A DNA stretch of 64,000 nucleotides. Source: Luteipulveratus mongoliensis. Lineage in GTDB: Bacteria > Actinomycetota > Actinomycetes > Actinomycetales > Dermatophilaceae. A model generated the notes under the pieces. It worked only from the letters and a program-made list of their open reading frames with translations. It made no database searches and was not told the origin of the DNA. How positions within the stretch are numbered: the first letter of the stretch is position 1; each line of letters opens with the position of its first letter. The position numbers and the translations under genes were made by a program. Location of the stretch: assembly GCF_001190945.1 (NCBI RefSeq), contig NZ_CP011112.1, positions 3,596,001 to 3,660,000 on the forward strand, in the 5' to 3' direction. Below, piece after piece: positions 23,822-33,385 of this stretch.

Positions 23822-24634
23822 TCAGCCCGCCGGGGCCAGCAGTCTGAACCACAGGGCGGCGTCGACGACCCCGTCCTCGAGCATGCCCAGTCGCCGCTGC
23901 GCGTCGCGTACGACCATGTATGTGCCGGTCCCGAAGACGCCGTCCATGTCCAGTCGCGAACCGCGAGTCTGGTGGTTGAGCAGCCACTGGCAGGCCTGGA
24001 CGCCGTAGCCCGTGCAGCCGATGGACAGCGTGTTGCGGGTGCACAGGATGCGCCAGTCGTCCTCCGCGAGAGCACCGGTGGCCGGCCGCTCGTGGTTGCG
24101 CTGGAAGTTCAAGATGGCGGCGCGTGTCTGCGGACCGAGCACACCGTCGGCCTCGAGTGAGCCGTTGTACTCGCGCAGCATCAGCTGAGCGGTCGAGATG
24201 ATCGGCAGCACCTGGGACAGATCGGTGCTCCCCGGGCCGACGGGGGGCACAGTCCGCGCCGATCGAACGGTACGTGGCTGCACGTGCAGCTGGCGTAGGT
24301 CCGTGCGCCGCGGGCTGTCGGGCTGAGGGGCGGCCTGACGCTGCGACGGCGGCTGGTAGACGGCCACCGCTGGTGCGGCCGCAGCGGTCCGCGCCGCCCA
24401 CTGCGAGGCGAGTGCGGTCTGAGCGCGCGGCTCCGGGACCGGTTCGAGCACGGTCGAGCCGGTGCCGCGGGGCGCGGGTGGCGTGAGTCGAGGGAGGGCG
24501 AACTGTCCGGATCCGCCTGGACGCAGCATCTTGGCGGCGACCGAGAGCGGGGTCGACCCGCCACTGGTCACCCGTGGGGTCGACTCACGTGCGATCTGAC
24601 CGAAGACGCTCGCTCCTGCGACAACGACGCTCAT
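23822..24634 (-). CDS. Protein with two peptidoglycan-binding-type domains
   Basis: A 270-residue protein. The N-terminal 135 residues are low-complexity and Ala/Pro/Ser/Arg-rich without a convincing signal peptide (MSVVVAGASVFGQIARES). The C-terminal half has two PG_binding_1-like units: AQLMLREYNGSLEADGVLGPQTRAAILNFQRNHERPATG (about 152-190) and a diverged ACQWLLNHQTRGSRLDMDGVFGTGTYMVVRDAQRRLGM. No catalytic domain is visible. It may bind the cell wall or spore-type polymers, but the lack of a clear export signal is odd. The upstream start could be misplaced. It is a single gene between the ABC operon and dnaE. Confidence 0.65.
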   Translation of the reverse strand: MSVVVAGASVFGQIARESTPRVTSGGSTPLSVAAKMLRPGGSGQFALPRLTPPAPRGTGSTVLEPVPEPRAQTALASQWAARTAAAAPAVAVYQPPSQRQAAPQPDSPRRTDLRQLHVQPRTVRSARTVPPVGPGSTDLSQVLPIISTAQLMLREYNGSLEADGVLGPQTRAAILNFQRNHERPATGALAEDDWRILCTRNTLSIGCTGYGVQACQWLLNHQTRGSRLDMDGVFGTGTYMVVRDAQRRLGMLEDGVVDAALWFRLLAPAG

Positions 24635-24739
24635 GTCTGGCCCCTCTGCGGTACGGCGACCGAGCCCGGTGCCGGCTGTGCGCCGACTGGCGTCCCTGAG
24701 CGGGGTCTCCGGTCGGACGGCACTCCAGAGGAGTGGGTT

Positions 24740-24773
24740 CCCGGATCCACGCGCTCAATCACGCGGACCCGGG
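24740..24773 (-). terminator. Hairpin terminator after dnaE
   Basis: On the minus strand CCCGGGTCCGCG pairs with CGTGGATCCGGG to form a 12-bp stem containing two G-U pairs, with a ten-base loop, starting 11 bases after the dnaE stop. The G-U pairs mean it works as a hairpin only in the leftward transcript, as expected for dnaE. Confidence 0.7.
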
Positions 24774-24784
24774 TCGGTGCCCGA

Positions 24785-27700
24785 CTAGCTCAAGCAGGCC
24801 GGTCCCAGAAGCGCTTTGAGATCGCCGAAGAGGGCCGGTGAGGCGGTGACGCGGTGCGCGTCGTCGAGCTTGACCGTCACCGAACGACCGGGCTGGGTGA
24901 GCTTGAGGTGCACCTCGGTGACGCCGGGGTGCTCACCGAGCACGCCCTTGAGCCGCTCGGCCAGGCCGTTGGTCGCGCGAGCCAGCGGCATCGTCAGCTG
25001 CACCGGACCCCGAGGCCCTTCCTTCAGCTCGGGCAGAGTCAGCTCCATGGCGTTGATGGCGACCTGCTCATCGCGCCGGTTGACCCGTCCCTTGACCACG
25101 CAGACGACGTCCTGGCTGAGCATCGTCGACACGGTCATGTAGGTCGAGGGGAAGAACAAGCACTCCACCGCACCGTCGAGGTCCTCAACGGTCGCAATCG
25201 CCCACAGATCGCCCTTCTTGGTGCGCTTGATCTGCAGACCCGTGATCAGCCCGGCGATCGTCACCGGCGTCCCGTCAGGCGGACCCTCGTCACCTGAGAG
25301 CCGGGCGATCGAGGTGTCGGCGTGCTGTGCCAGCACGTGCTCGATGCCGTAGAGAGGATGGTCGGAGACGTACAGCCCGAGCATCTCCCGCTCGAAAGCC
25401 AGCAGCGTCTGCTTGTCCCACTCGATGTCCGGGATGGGTGGCAGCGCGGCGAGCTGAACAGCGCCCTCGTCGCTGGCCAAGTCACTGAACAGGCTGTCCT
25501 GACCCATCGCCTCGTGCTTCTTCTCCTCGGCGAGAGAGTCGACGTAGGGCTCGTGGATGTGCACGAGCCCCTGTCGCGGGTGCTGCAGATCGTCGAACGC
25601 CCCTGCCTTGACGAGGGATTCGATGGTGCGCTTGTTACAGACCACCGCGGGCACCTTGCGCAAGAAGTCCTCGAAGGAGCTGAACCGACCCTTCTCCTCG
25701 CGCGCGGCCACGATGCCGTCGACGACGTTGCGACCGACGTTGCGCACTGCGGCCATGCCGAACCGGATGTCGGTGCCGACAGCGGTGAAGTCCGCGAACG
25801 ACTCGTTGACGTCGGGCGGCAGCACCTTGATGCCGAGCTTGCGCGCGTCGGCCAGATAGATGCCCATCTTGTCCTTGGTGTCCTGCACCGAGGTGAGCAG
25901 CGCGGCGGTGTACTCGGCCGGGTAGTTGGCCTTGAGGTAGGCCGTCCAGTACGACACCAGCCCGTAGCCGGCGGTGTGGGATTTGTTGAACGCGTAGCCC
26001 GAGAACGGCAGCATGACGTCCCACAACGCCTGAATCGCCTTGTCGGAGTAGCCATTGCCCTTCATACCGGCCTGGAAGTTGGCGTACTCCTTCTCCAGGA
26101 TCTCGGCCTTCTTCTTACCCATTGCACGACGCAGCAGGTCTGCGCCGCCGAGGGTGTAGCCCGCGAGCTCGCGGGCGATCGCCATGATCTGCTCCTGGTA
26201 GACGAGCAGGTGGTAGGTCGTCCCGAGGATGGGCTCGAGAGCCTCCTTCAGCTCCTCGTGGATGGGCGCGATCGGCTGCCGGTTGTTCTTGCGCGCGGCG
26301 TAGTTGAGGTGCGCGTTCGCGGCCATCGGACCGGGGCGGTAGAGCGCGAGCACCGCGGCGATGTCCTCGAACCGGGTCGGCACCATCAGCCGCAGCAGGT
26401 TGCGCATCGGGCCGCCGTCGAGCTGAAAGACACCCAGGGTGTCACCGCGTGCCAGCAGCTCGAACGTCGTCGTGTCGTCCAGCGGGATCGTCTCGGTCGA
26501 GAGCTTCTGGTCGCGGTTGGACTCGATGATGGAGATCGCGTGATCGATGATGCCCAGGTTGCGCAGACCCAGGAAGTCCATCTTGATCAGGCCCATCTCC
26601 TCGCACTGCGGGTAGGAGAAGCCGGTGATGATCGTGCCGTCCTTGTCCCGACGGTGCATCGGGATGAGATCCAGCAGCGGGGTCGAGGACAGGATGACGG
26701 CGGCCGCGTGCACGCCCGTGCCGCGGGTCAGACCCTCCAGGCCAAGGCCTGTGTCGATGACCTGCTTGACCTCGGGATCTGCCTCGTAGAGCGCCCTGAT
26801 CTCCGCGCCCTCGCCGTAACGACTGTGCTCGGGGTTGAACAGCTCCTTGAGCGGGACACCCTTGCCCATGACATCGGGCGGCATGGTCTTGCTGATCTTG
26901 TCGCCGACCGAGAACGGCTTGCCGAGGATCCGGCTCGCGTCCTTGACGGCAGCCTTGGCCTTGATGGTGCCGAAGGTGTTGACCTGCGCGGTGTAGTCGG
27001 CGCCGTACTTGTCGGTGACGTAGCGGACCATCTGGTCGCGCTTGCGGTCATCGAAGTCGAGGTCGACATCGGGCGGGTTGATGCGCTCGGGGTTGAGGAA
27101 CCGCTCGAACAGCAGCCCGTGCTCCAGCGGGTCCAGCTCGGTGATCCGGGTCGCGTACGCCACGATCGAGCCGGTCGCCGAGCCTCGGCCCGGGCCGACC
27201 GGGATGCCGTTGTCGCGGGCGTACTTGCAGATGTCGGCGACGACGAGGAAGTAGGAGGAGAAGCCCATCGGCTCGATGACCTTGAACTCGGTCTCGACCC
27301 GCTCCAGGACCTCGGGGCTGGGGTTGTCGCCGTAGCGCAGGTGGATCCCGCGCTCGACCTCCTTGCGCAGCCAGGAACCCTGCGACTCGCCCTCCGGCAC
27401 GGTGAACGACGGCATCCGGTCGACGAAGGTGAAGACGTCGTCGTACGACTCCACCATCTCGGCCACTCGAAGCGTGTTGTCGCACGCCTGCGGCAGCTCG
27501 CGGAAGAGCTCGCGCATGTCCGCAGCGGACTTGAGGTAGTAGCCCGAGCCGTTGAACTTGAAGCGGTTGGGGTCGTCCTTGTTCTTGCCGACGCCGATGC
27601 AGAGCAGGTTGTCGTGGGTGTCGGCGTCGGCCTCGGTGACGTAGTGGCTGTCGTTGGTCGCCAGCAGCGGGATGCTCAGCTGGCGGGCGATCTTGACCAG

Positions 27701-28363
27701 GTCGTGGCGCACGTTGCGCTCGATGTCCAGACCGTGATCCATCAGCTCGAGGAAGTAATTGTCCTTGCCGAAGATGTCCTGGTACGCCGCCGCTGCGGCC
27801 AGCGCCTCGTCGTACTGACCCAGGCGCAGCCGCGTCTGCACCTCGCCCGAGGGACAGCCCGTCGTCGCGATGATGCCGCTGGAGTGCTCGGAGATGATCT
27901 CGCGGTCCATCCGGGGCTTCATGTAGTAGCCCTCGAAGCTGGCCAACGAGGACAACCGGAACAGGTTGCGCAGCCCCTGAGCGTTCTGCGCCCACATCGT
28001 CATGTGGGTGTAGCGACCACCACCGGAGATGTCCTTGCCACCCTCGCCGTCGGCGTCGCCACCAGCAGTACGCTGCCCGCCCGTTGCCCAGTACTCCTGC
28101 TTGCGCAGCTTGCGGTCGCTCGGTGCGACATACGCCTCGATGCCGATGATCGGCTTGACCGAGGTGTCCTTGGCGATCTCCTGGAACTCGTAGGCACCGA
28201 ACATGTTGCCGTGGTCGGACATCGCCAGCGCCGGCATCTGGAGGCGTTCGGCCTCGGCGAACAGCGCCTTGTTCTTGGCCGCCCCATCCAGCATGGAGTA
28301 CTCGGTGTGCACGTGCAGGTGCACAAAGCTGTCGCTGGACGGGGAGGGTGCCTGGTCGCTCAT
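24785..28363 (-). CDS. dnaE: DNA polymerase III subunit alpha (replicative)
   Basis: A 1192-residue replicative polymerase. An N-terminal PHP domain (FVHLHVHTEYSMLDGAAKN, MSDHGNMFG) keeps its metal-binding His/Asp set, consistent with PHP-based proofreading in actinobacterial DnaE1. The C-family palm has the catalytic Asp residues in PPDVDLDFDDRKRDQMV. GPGRGSATGSIVAYATRI is the characteristic loop. Helix-hairpin-helix and an OB-fold domain follow in the C-terminal third (IAGLITGLQIKRTKKGDLWAIATVEDLDG). ATG 28363 is chosen; the open frame extends to 28507 into the rluA 3' region. The last gene of the long leftward run; rluA lies upstream. Confidence 0.97.
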   Translation of the reverse strand: MSDQAPSPSSDSFVHLHVHTEYSMLDGAAKNKALFAEAERLQMPALAMSDHGNMFGAYEFQEIAKDTSVKPIIGIEAYVAPSDRKLRKQEYWATGGQRTAGGDADGEGGKDISGGGRYTHMTMWAQNAQGLRNLFRLSSLASFEGYYMKPRMDREIISEHSSGIIATTGCPSGEVQTRLRLGQYDEALAAAAAYQDIFGKDNYFLELMDHGLDIERNVRHDLVKIARQLSIPLLATNDSHYVTEADADTHDNLLCIGVGKNKDDPNRFKFNGSGYYLKSAADMRELFRELPQACDNTLRVAEMVESYDDVFTFVDRMPSFTVPEGESQGSWLRKEVERGIHLRYGDNPSPEVLERVETEFKVIEPMGFSSYFLVVADICKYARDNGIPVGPGRGSATGSIVAYATRITELDPLEHGLLFERFLNPERINPPDVDLDFDDRKRDQMVRYVTDKYGADYTAQVNTFGTIKAKAAVKDASRILGKPFSVGDKISKTMPPDVMGKGVPLKELFNPEHSRYGEGAEIRALYEADPEVKQVIDTGLGLEGLTRGTGVHAAAVILSSTPLLDLIPMHRRDKDGTIITGFSYPQCEEMGLIKMDFLGLRNLGIIDHAISIIESNRDQKLSTETIPLDDTTTFELLARGDTLGVFQLDGGPMRNLLRLMVPTRFEDIAAVLALYRPGPMAANAHLNYAARKNNRQPIAPIHEELKEALEPILGTTYHLLVYQEQIMAIARELAGYTLGGADLLRRAMGKKKAEILEKEYANFQAGMKGNGYSDKAIQALWDVMLPFSGYAFNKSHTAGYGLVSYWTAYLKANYPAEYTAALLTSVQDTKDKMGIYLADARKLGIKVLPPDVNESFADFTAVGTDIRFGMAAVRNVGRNVVDGIVAAREEKGRFSSFEDFLRKVPAVVCNKRTIESLVKAGAFDDLQHPRQGLVHIHEPYVDSLAEEKKHEAMGQDSLFSDLASDEGAVQLAALPPIPDIEWDKQTLLAFEREMLGLYVSDHPLYGIEHVLAQHADTSIARLSGDEGPPDGTPVTIAGLITGLQIKRTKKGDLWAIATVEDLDGAVECLFFPSTYMTVSTMLSQDVVCVVKGRVNRRDEQVAINAMELTLPELKEGPRGPVQLTMPLARATNGLAERLKGVLGEHPGVTEVHLKLTQPGRSVTVKLDDAHRVTASPALFGDLKALLGPACLS

Positions 28364-28454
28364 CGCGAGCGAGTCTACGTCCGCGTACCGACAGCCCAGA
28401 CCAGCCACGCGGGGTTGTGATGGGAGTGACGAATGCGCTTGCCAGAGCGCGGGA

Positions 28455-29387
28455 TCAGAGCTCGCGGATGCGGTCCAGCGCGCGCTGCAGATCCTCCGGG
28501 TAGTCACTGGTGTAGGTGACCCACTCGCCGCTGCCGGGATGCTCGAAGGACAGCTCGACGGCGTGCAGCCACTGCCGGTCCAGCCCGAGCTTCTTGGCCA
28601 CCGTGGGATCCGATCCGTAGAGCGGGTCGCCGACGCACGGATGGTGCAGCGCGGAGAAGTGCACCCGGATCTGGTGCGTACGCCCGGTCTCCAGGTGGAT
28701 CTTGAGCATGGACGCGGAACGGAAGGCCTCGATGACCTCGTAGTGGGTGACGCTCGGGCGCCCGGACGTCATCACGGCGAACTTGTAGTCGTGACCCGGG
28801 TGCCGACCGATCGGTGCCTCGATGGTGCCGACAACCGGATCGGGCAACCCCTGCACGATCGCGTGATAGGTCTTCTCGACCGTGCGGTCGCGAAACGCCT
28901 GCTTCAGCACCGTGTAGGCGCGCTCGCTCTTGGCCACCACCATGAGGCCGCTGGTCCCGACGTCGAGTCGCTGCACGATGCCCTGGCGCTCGGCGGCGCC
29001 TGAGGTCGAGATGCGGTAGCCGGCCGCAGCCAGCCCGCTGACCACGTCTGGGCCGTCCCAGCCGACGCTGGGGTGCGCCGCGACACCGAGAGGTTTGTTG
29101 ACCACGATGATCTCGGAGTCCTCGTGGATGACCTTCAGACCCGGCACGAGCACCGGCTTGACCTCCGGCTGGCGCGGTCCGACCCGCTCGGGCATCTGCA
29201 CCTCGAGCCACTGCCCGGCGCTGACCCGGTCGGACTTGCCGACCTGCTTGTGGTCCACCGAGATCGCACCCTCGGCTGCCAGCTCGGCGGCTCTGGTCCG
29301 CGAGAAGCCGAGCAGCCGGGCTACGGCCGCATCGACACGTTCGCCTTCGAGTCCGTCGGGCACGGACAACGCCCTGACATCACTCAC
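28455..29387 (-). CDS. RluA family pseudouridine synthase
   Basis: A 310-residue RNA-modifying enzyme converting specific uridines (probably in 23S rRNA) to pseudouridine. An N-terminal S4 RNA-binding domain ([33 protein letters not shown]) is followed by the catalytic domain. The nucleophilic Asp is in [17 protein letters not shown], where Gln replaces the common His of [32 protein letters not shown] is the family signature II/III. It overlaps the lspA stop by four bases (ATGA at 29384-29387), so the two are coupled, an arrangement common in bacteria. Confidence 0.94.
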   Translation of the reverse strand: MSDVRALSVPDGLEGERVDAAVARLLGFSRTRAAELAAEGAISVDHKQVGKSDRVSAGQWLEVQMPERVGPRQPEVKPVLVPGLKVIHEDSEIIVVNKPLGVAAHPSVGWDGPDVVSGLAAAGYRISTSGAAERQGIVQRLDVGTSGLMVVAKSERAYTVLKQAFRDRTVEKTYHAIVQGLPDPVVGTIEAPIGRHPGHDYKFAVMTSGRPSVTHYEVIEAFRSASMLKIHLETGRTHQIRVHFSALHHPCVGDPLYGSDPTVAKKLGLDRQWLHAVELSFEHPGSGEWVTYTSDYPEDLQRALDRIREL

Positions 29388-30163
29388 AGCCGAGTGGAAC
29401 CCTGTCGCGGCTTGGGCTCCTCGTCGCCATCGGTGCTGCTTGAGTCCTCGGCATCGTCCGAGGCGGCGTCGCTGTCGGGGTCATCGGAGACATCCTCATC
29501 CGGTGAGACGCGCGTGCCGTCCACGCCGATGCCGATGAAGGCCAGGATGCAGATCAGCACGGCCGCGCTGACGATGCTCATGTCGGCGACGTTGAAGATC
29601 GGCCAGTGCGGCAGCTCGAGGAAGTCGACGACGTGGCCCTTGCCACCGCCTGGTGACCTGAAGAACCGGTCCGTGAGGTTGCCGAGTGCTCCGCCGATCA
29701 AGAGCCCGAGCGCGCAGGCCCACGCGCGGCTGCGGAGCTTGCGCGCGACATAGACGGTCGCTGCGATGACACAGCAGGCGACGACGGTGAGCACCCAGGT
29801 CGCGTTGGTCGCGATGGAGAAAGCCGCACCCGGGTTGGACGTACGCCGTAGTCGCAGGAGGCTGCCGACGACCTCGTGCGGATCGCCTGGGTCGAGAGCG
29901 CTCACGACCCAGGCCTTGCTGCCCTGGTCGAGCAGGTAGGCGATGACGGCGACCGCCACCAGCAGGACGACCTTGCGCACCGCGAGGCCCGGCTTGGGCG
30001 CCTCGACGGATTCAGCCGGTGCTACGGGCGACTCGTCAGCGGACGGGTCTGGACTCGGTGTGGCGCTCGGACTCTCAGGCGGCACAGCACGCTCCTCCGA
30101 CTCGGCATCGTCGGTGGATCCGTCCCGTGTCGCGCTCAGTGGCGCTCCTGAAGCTGCTTGCAT
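29384..30163 (-). CDS. lspA: Lipoprotein signal peptidase (signal peptidase II)
   Basis: A membrane aspartyl protease that cleaves lipoprotein signal peptides after lipidation. Four membrane helices lie between about residues 63 and 212. Catalytic Asp residues are in [12 protein letters not shown] and FNVADMSIV, with NPGAAFSI also conserved. The core is flanked by an N-terminal Ser/Pro/Glu-rich extension of about 60 residues and a very acidic C-terminal tail of about 45 residues ([16 protein letters not shown]), longer than in most LspA proteins. ATG 30163 overlaps the upstream gene by 28 bases. Starting at GTG in the AVPPESP region would remove the overlap, so the exact start is uncertain. 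Confidence 0.92.
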   Translation of the reverse strand: MQAASGAPLSATRDGSTDDAESEERAVPPESPSATPSPDPSADESPVAPAESVEAPKPGLAVRKVVLLVAVAVIAYLLDQGSKAWVVSALDPGDPHEVVGSLLRLRRTSNPGAAFSIATNATWVLTVVACCVIAATVYVARKLRSRAWACALGLLIGGALGNLTDRFFRSPGGGKGHVVDFLELPHWPIFNVADMSIVSAAVLICILAFIGIGVDGTRVSPDEDVSDDPDSDAASDDAEDSSSTDGDEEPKPRQGSTRL

Positions 30164-31071
30164 GGCAGGCACAGGGTCGCACGCGGGAAGGCCTGAAGGC
30201 GAAGCTTGCCGATCGCATTTCCGCAGTTCTCACAGATTCCGTAGGTGCCGTCGTCGATCGCGGTCATGGCCCGCTGTGACTGCTCCAGCATCTCGCGTGA
30301 GTTCTGCGCGACGGTGAACTCATGCTCACGCTCGAACGTCTTGGTGCCGGCATCGGCCTGGTCGTCCCCGGCGCCGTCACCGCTGTCCTGCATCAGGCCG
30401 ATGATCTCCAGCTCGATGTCGGACAGCTCAGCGTTCAGCCGCTCGATGTCCTCCGTCAGCTGCGCGCGGACCTCGTCCAGCTCCTTGGTGGTCCACGGGC
30501 TCTCATCGCCGCGCACCTTCAGTTTCGCCGGTGCGGCCTTGGCCGCCTTCTTGACCGGCTTCGCGGGGGACTTCTTCGCTGCATCCTCGGCGGCGGGGCC
30601 CTTGATCGACACATCTACCTCGCTCGGGTTGATCGGTGCGGATGACGCGGTACGTGCGCTGGCCTTCTTGGCTGCAGCCTTCTTCGCCGGTGCCTTGGCG
30701 GCAGCCTTCGCAGGAGCCGCCTTCGTGGCCGGCGCCTTCGCAGGAGCTTTTTTGGCCGGTGCCTTCGCAGCGCTCTTCTTGGCCGGAGCCTGCTTGACCG
30801 CGGCCTTCTTCGCCGGAGCCTTCTTGGCGGGTGCCTCGGCAGCCGCCTTCTTCGCCGGAGCCTTCTTGGCCGGTGTCTTCGCAGGCGCCGCCTTCTTGGC
30901 CGGAACCTTCGCAGCGGCCTTCTCAGCCGGCGCCTTCGCGGTCTTGGCGGGCGCACTGGCGGCCTTCGCAGCCGGGCTGGAGGAACGGCGTACGGCCTTC
31001 TTGAGCGCGCGGCTGACTCTGCCGCCGAGACCCGCAGGTTCGGACGTGCCCTGATCCTTCTTCACAGCCAT
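30136..31071 (-). CDS. TraR/DksA-type zinc-finger protein with histone H1-like Lys/Ala tail
   Basis: A 311-residue protein. Residues about 25-200 are a low-complexity Ala/Lys/Pro region with many [10 protein letters not shown] repeats, like bacterial histone H1-type nucleoid proteins. The C-terminal 110 residues are a DksA/TraR domain: a coiled coil ([27 protein letters not shown]) and a C4 zinc finger (Cys280, Cys283, Cys301, Cys304). DksA relatives act on RNA polymerase through the secondary channel; the basic tail would add DNA binding. AGAGGATCCG precedes ATG 31071. It lies between divIVA and lspA in the long leftward run. Functional partners are inferred, not shown. Confidence 0.88.
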   Translation of the reverse strand: MAVKKDQGTSEPAGLGGRVSRALKKAVRRSSSPAAKAASAPAKTAKAPAEKAAAKVPAKKAAPAKTPAKKAPAKKAAAEAPAKKAPAKKAAVKQAPAKKSAAKAPAKKAPAKAPATKAAPAKAAAKAPAKKAAAKKASARTASSAPINPSEVDVSIKGPAAEDAAKKSPAKPVKKAAKAAPAKLKVRGDESPWTTKELDEVRAQLTEDIERLNAELSDIELEIIGLMQDSGDGAGDDQADAGTKTFEREHEFTVAQNSREMLEQSQRAMTAIDDGTYGICENCGNAIGKLRLQAFPRATLCLPCKQLQERH

Positions 31072-31227
31072 CGGATCCTCTCGGTACGTCCTGGACGCTT
31101 CGCCCCCCAGGCTCAGGCGTGAGCGGATGTACCGGCAGAGGATAAATGACGGCCCGTCATCGAACAACGGCGACCGGCCGCATGCTGGGAAATTCTTGAC
31201 CTAGAACCGTGCCCACATGGTGAGACG

Positions 31228-31264
31228 ACGACGGCGCCCCACCCTCAGGGTGAGGCGCCGTCGT
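31228..31264 (-). terminator. Hairpin terminator after divIVA
   Basis: ACGACGGCGCC pairs with GGCGCCGTCGT (11 bp), and an inner CACCC/GGGTG pair extends the stem to a three-base loop. It begins nine bases after the divIVA stop and probably ends the dcw-associated transcripts ahead of the TraR/DksA-like gene. Confidence 0.8.
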
Positions 31265-31272
31265 ACGCGCGA

Positions 31273-32352
31273 TCAGGCCTTGGCGATGTTGCCGGCGCCC
31301 TTCTCACTGTCGATCGGGGCGTGGTCCAGCTGCTTGAGCTGGCCCTCGATGTAGCCCTTGAGCTTGGTGCGGTAGTCACGCTCGAACGTCCGCAGCTGCT
31401 CGATGTCCGACGTCAGCCGGTCACGCTCGGTGTTGAGCTGGCTGAGGATCGTGGACTTCTTGTTCTCGGCGTCCCCGACCATGGTGTTGGACCGGTCGGT
31501 CGCATCCTTGATCAGCGAGTCGTGCTTGTTCTGGCCGACGCTGATGAGCTCGTCGTGCCGGGCCTGCGCGGTGCGGATCAGCTCGTCGTACTTGGACTGA
31601 CCCTGCTTGAGCAGGTCATCACGCTTGCTGGTGGCCTCGCCGACGACCTTGTCGCGGTGCTGCTCACCCTCGGAGATCAGCCGCGAACGCGTCGACTGCC
31701 CCTCGGAGACGTGCTCGTCGTGCAGTCGCTGAGCCAGCGCGATGACGCCGGCCGCGTCACTGTCGGCGGTTGTCGTCTGCGGCTGCTGCGGCGATGGCGG
31801 CGCGAACGCTGCGGGTGCCGCGGCCTGCTGGCCAGCACTGTTGGCCGTGGCGGTGGCCCGCTCTGCACGCTGACGCGCATCGCGCTCGGCCGCCTCGGCC
31901 TTCTCGATCTCGTTGCGCAGCGCGACAAGTCGGTCCTGGGCCTGCTTGGCCTGGGCCTCGACCTGCTGCTGTGCATCCTTGGCCGCGCGGGCCGACTCCT
32001 CGGCACGGGCCGTCTCGGCCTTGACCGCCGCGAGGCGGTCCTGCGCCGCGGACAAGTCACCGGAAACCTTGTCGGCGTCACGCCCACCGGCCGCCACGGG
32101 CGTCAGCCCGGGGACCGCGGACGCTCCTGAGGAAGGCGAGGCCCCCGCCTGCTCCCGGCCACTCAGACCCTTGGAGCGACGGCACTCCTCCAGCTTGGAG
32201 GTGAGGTCCTCGTTCTCAGCGTTCAGCCGACGCAACTCAACGACGATCTCGTCGAGGAAGTCGTCCACCTGGATCTCGTCGTAACCGCTACGACCGAAAC
32301 CCTTGGGCTTCGTGAACTCCTTCTTGACTACGTCTTCAGGCGCCAACGCCAT
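31273..32352 (-). CDS. divIVA: DivIVA-like cell pole/division protein
   Basis: A 359-residue coiled-coil scaffold expected at cell poles and septa, directing peptidoglycan synthesis. The N-terminal lipid-binding domain is MALAPEDVVKKEFTKPKGFGRSGYDEIQVDDFLDEIVVEL, with the conserved GYDE-VDDFLD pattern, followed by a first coiled coil. Residues about 95-170 are a second Ala/Glu/Gln-rich coiled coil and 175-200 a Pro/Thr linker. Residues about 223-343 consist of about ten to eleven consecutive 11-residue units (for example DELIRTAQARH, DELISVGQNKH, DSLIKDATDRS), suggesting a right-handed or hendecad coiled coil. Position after yggT/sepF matches other actinobacteria. Confidence 0.93.
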   Translation of the reverse strand: MALAPEDVVKKEFTKPKGFGRSGYDEIQVDDFLDEIVVELRRLNAENEDLTSKLEECRRSKGLSGREQAGASPSSGASAVPGLTPVAAGGRDADKVSGDLSAAQDRLAAVKAETARAEESARAAKDAQQQVEAQAKQAQDRLVALRNEIEKAEAAERDARQRAERATATANSAGQQAAAPAAFAPPSPQQPQTTTADSDAAGVIALAQRLHDEHVSEGQSTRSRLISEGEQHRDKVVGEATSKRDDLLKQGQSKYDELIRTAQARHDELISVGQNKHDSLIKDATDRSNTMVGDAENKKSTILSQLNTERDRLTSDIEQLRTFERDYRTKLKGYIEGQLKQLDHAPIDSEKGAGNIAKA

Positions 32353-32441
32353 CTGTGCTCACCTCGGAAACCACGGTGTGGCCGGCTGCTGCGCACATGC
32401 TTCAGCGCGCGACCGGCCGACCTAACGAATGTCTGTCGTCC

Positions 32442-32720
32442 TCACCTTAGAAGACGGAGCAGCAAAGAGACAGTCAGCACGAGCACGAGGAACGCCAAAT
32501 CGATGCGAATCTGCCCCAGACGGAGGGGTGGGATGACCCGTCGCAACGCTTTCAGCGGGGGGTCGGTGATCGAGTAGACGACCTCGGCGATGACCAGAAC
32601 CGGCCCACGCGGGCGCCACTCACGGGCCAGCACCTGGATCCAGTCCAGGACGAGTCGTGCGATGAGCACGATGAAGAAGAGGTAGAGCAGGAGGGAGAGG
32701 ACTGCGCGCACGGCGGTCAT
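32442..32720 (-). CDS. YggT family membrane protein
   Basis: A 92-residue protein with two membrane helices (about 4-25 and 65-88) and the family motif YSITDPPLKALRRVIPP between them. Its role is not settled; relatives are linked to division-site and membrane functions and lie beside sepF across Gram-positive bacteria, as here. ATG 32720 is chosen over TTG 32729. The gap of 89 bases to divIVA and 61 to sepF shows no terminator. Confidence 0.9.
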   Translation of the reverse strand: MTAVRAVLSLLLYLFFIVLIARLVLDWIQVLAREWRPRGPVLVIAEVVYSITDPPLKALRRVIPPLRLGQIRIDLAFLVLVLTVSLLLRLLR

Positions 32721-32781
32721 AGGCAGCAAGTGTGCGGGACGGCCGACCGCGCCTGTCGGCGGGGTCGGCCCGAAACCGCGG

Positions 32782-33309
32782 TCAGGACTGGTTGAAGAGC
32801 CCGCGCGTGGACTTGGCCGGCTCGCCGCCGGAGGTCGCGACCTCCACCGAGGACGGCGAGAGCAGGAAGACCTTGCTGGTCACCCGCTCGATCGAGCCAT
32901 GCAGGCCGAAGACCAGACCGGCGGCGAAGTCGACCAGCCGCTTGGCGTCGTTGTCGTCCATGTCGCTGAGGTTCATGATCACCGGGACCCCGTCACGGAA
33001 GCTCTCACCGATGTTCTTGGCCTCGTTGTAGGTCCGCGGGTGGATGGTCGTGATGCGGCTCAAGGTGCCCACCTCCGAGTCGTGCAGCTCGCGGACAGGT
33101 CGCGCGACCCCGGAGCGCTGATGCAGTGGGGTCACCTCGGCGGTGTGCTCGATGACGGGCTCGCGCTCGTAGGCGGGCTCGTCGTCGTAGTAGTCGCCCT
33201 GGTCGTCCTCGTAGTAGTAGTCGTCCCGACGGCCCTGGACCTCAGGGTGGGCAGGATCGACCTCGGCCAGTCCGAGGTACTCCATCGTCTTGCGCAGCGC
33301 GCCAGCCAT
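32782..33309 (-). CDS. sepF: Cell division protein SepF
   Basis: A 175-residue FtsZ-membrane anchor. It has an N-terminal amphipathic segment ([16 protein letters not shown]), an acidic Tyr/Asp linker ([17 protein letters not shown]) and the C-terminal SepF domain ([57 protein letters not shown]). It replaces FtsA, which actinobacteria lack, in tethering FtsZ. AAGGAGCAGGAC precedes ATG 33309. The gene lies 76 bases after yggS. Confidence 0.95.
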   Translation of the reverse strand: MAGALRKTMEYLGLAEVDPAHPEVQGRRDDYYYEDDQGDYYDDEPAYEREPVIEHTAEVTPLHQRSGVARPVRELHDSEVGTLSRITTIHPRTYNEAKNIGESFRDGVPVIMNLSDMDDNDAKRLVDFAAGLVFGLHGSIERVTSKVFLLSPSSVEVATSGGEPAKSTRGLFNQS

Positions 33310-33385
33310 GTCCTGCTCCTTGGATCCTTCGTGCCCGGGACCGCCTCGCGGCGACCAGGATGTGCGTCGTCGTCCGTTCTCGACG

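Noticed and set aside
25322-28420. A 1032-residue open frame antisense to dnaE
   Set aside because: It mirrors the dnaE coding frame in GC-rich DNA, has no recognisable motifs and is biased to Val/Leu/Asp/His/Arg as expected of an antisense shadow.
30500-31000. Repeats resembling a tandem repeat array or CRISPR
   Set aside because: They are codons for the PAKKA tail of the TraR/DksA-like protein, irregular in length and fully in frame.
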